A stretch of DNA of 6,307 bases. It comes from Acidobacteriota bacterium (GTDB lineage: Bacteria; Acidobacteriota; Terriglobia; Terriglobales; Acidobacteriaceae). The translations under genes were made by a program, and so were the position numbers. The notes beneath the pieces were generated by a model. That model was given only the letters and a program-made list of their open reading frames with translations. It searched no databases and was not told where the DNA came from. Positions 5,806 through 6,307 of this stretch are shown here, piece after piece. Location: positions 1 to 6,307 of the forward strand of contig JAJXZK010000040.1 of the NCBI GenBank assembly GCA_021780095.1. Direction: 5' to 3'. Numbering within the stretch: position 1 is the stretch's first letter; each line of letters opens with the position of its first letter.

Positions 5806-6307
5806 AGAAATTGCGTCGCGAGAGATGGTAATGCGCTAGAGCCTCCTGCTCTCAGTCGTAAGTACCTCGCAGCGATTGTCTATCAGATGAGGACACCAGG
5901 CCCCGCTGTAGCCCCAGTGTTGTACAAGAAGATTAGCTCAATCGCCTCGGTAAGTGAAAGTGAACACGACCTGCAGTAGCGCCCGGCGGCTGACCGATGT
6001 CAGCGTTCTGGATATTGACTGGTGGCTTCGACCTGCTTTGAACGCAATCGGCTGAAGATTCGACAGATCCCCGCAGCGGATCCGGATCAGTGACCGCTCC
6101 TGAACAGAAAGCAGGCGTGTTTCGGGGATGTCTCGACCGGCTGCAATAGCCGTATTCTGTTGAAAAACCCTTTTTCGTTCGAGGCAAGAAAATCTCTGGA
6201 CCGCTGGCAAATTATCTTCTATGGCAACCGGGGGATAGTGGAGCAGCCCCGATCTCTCCGTGGCAAACTTCTTGCGAGTCCTAGTGCTGATTTCAGCTTC
6301 AACATTC
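5806..6307. other. Gene-poor region, possible decayed mobile DNA
   Basis: No convincing gene is present. Two overlapping minus-strand frames (5933-6187 and 5938-6210) are open, but neither has a usable ribosome-binding site or a recognisable domain, and both look like chance frames. The segment around 6138-6175 contains a short hairpin (CGGCT at 6138-6142 with AGCCG at 6148-6152), followed by TATTCTGTTGAAAAAC. That phrase resembles sequence I have seen flanking IS5/IS1182-type elements in proteobacteria. This is an impression from memory, not a match, and no transposase sequence is visible. Confidence 0.4.

Noticed and set aside
5838..5852. Short hairpin AGAGC/GCTCT as a terminator or leader element
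   Set aside because: It has only five base pairs, no T-run and no adjacent gene end. It is expected by chance.
5938..6210. Minus-strand 90-codon open frame upstream of the large gene
   Set aside because: It has no domain and no clear ribosome-binding site, and it overlaps another open frame of similar quality. It looks like chance coding potential.
1..6307. CRISPR array, retron or toxin-antitoxin pair
   Set aside because: No regularly spaced direct repeats outside the Sel1 coding units, no reverse transcriptase, and no paired small overlapping genes were found.

Overview
The window looks like a piece of a proteobacterial chromosome, most likely beta- or gamma-proteobacterial. The reasons are a moderately GC-rich composition, a tRNA-Arg gene with encoded CCA, an IS21-family remnant, and a large secreted Sel1/ankyrin/LprI-type protein. 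No species can be named from the sequence.

Left end (1-216): a complete tRNA-Arg(CCG) gene with a good -10 box. It is followed at once by about 100 bases dense in inverted repeats, including three copies of a TTACAGC heptamer, and then by the start of a phage-type tyrosine recombinase. A tRNA followed by palindromes and an integrase in the same orientation is the usual edge of an integrated genomic island or prophage. The integrase is only an N-terminal stump with no catalytic domain.

Middle (about 595-2119): the integrase stump runs in frame into the C-terminal third of an IS21-family IstA transposase, giving a 329-codon chimera. This is followed, with the family's typical 8-base overlap, by the helper ATPase gene istB. 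IstB keeps its Walker motifs but has a short stretch read in the wrong frame, bounded by two compensating indels. The left part of the IS (IRL, DDE domain) is missing and no right inverted repeat could be recognised, so the element is probably dead. A gap of about 130 bases separates it from the next gene, which is convergent.

Right (2120-5728, minus strand): one uninterrupted 1202-codon gene for an exported protein. It has a Sec signal peptide, five 36-residue Sel1 repeats, six to seven ankyrin repeats, an LprI/DUF1311-like module with only two of the expected cysteines, and then about 635 residues that I cannot assign to any family. This C-terminal part is the least explained item in the window. 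Upstream of this gene (5729-6307) I see no convincing gene.

The genes do not form one pathway. The left half is a decayed mobile-element boundary, and the right half is a single intact-looking accessory gene that may be cargo of the same island.
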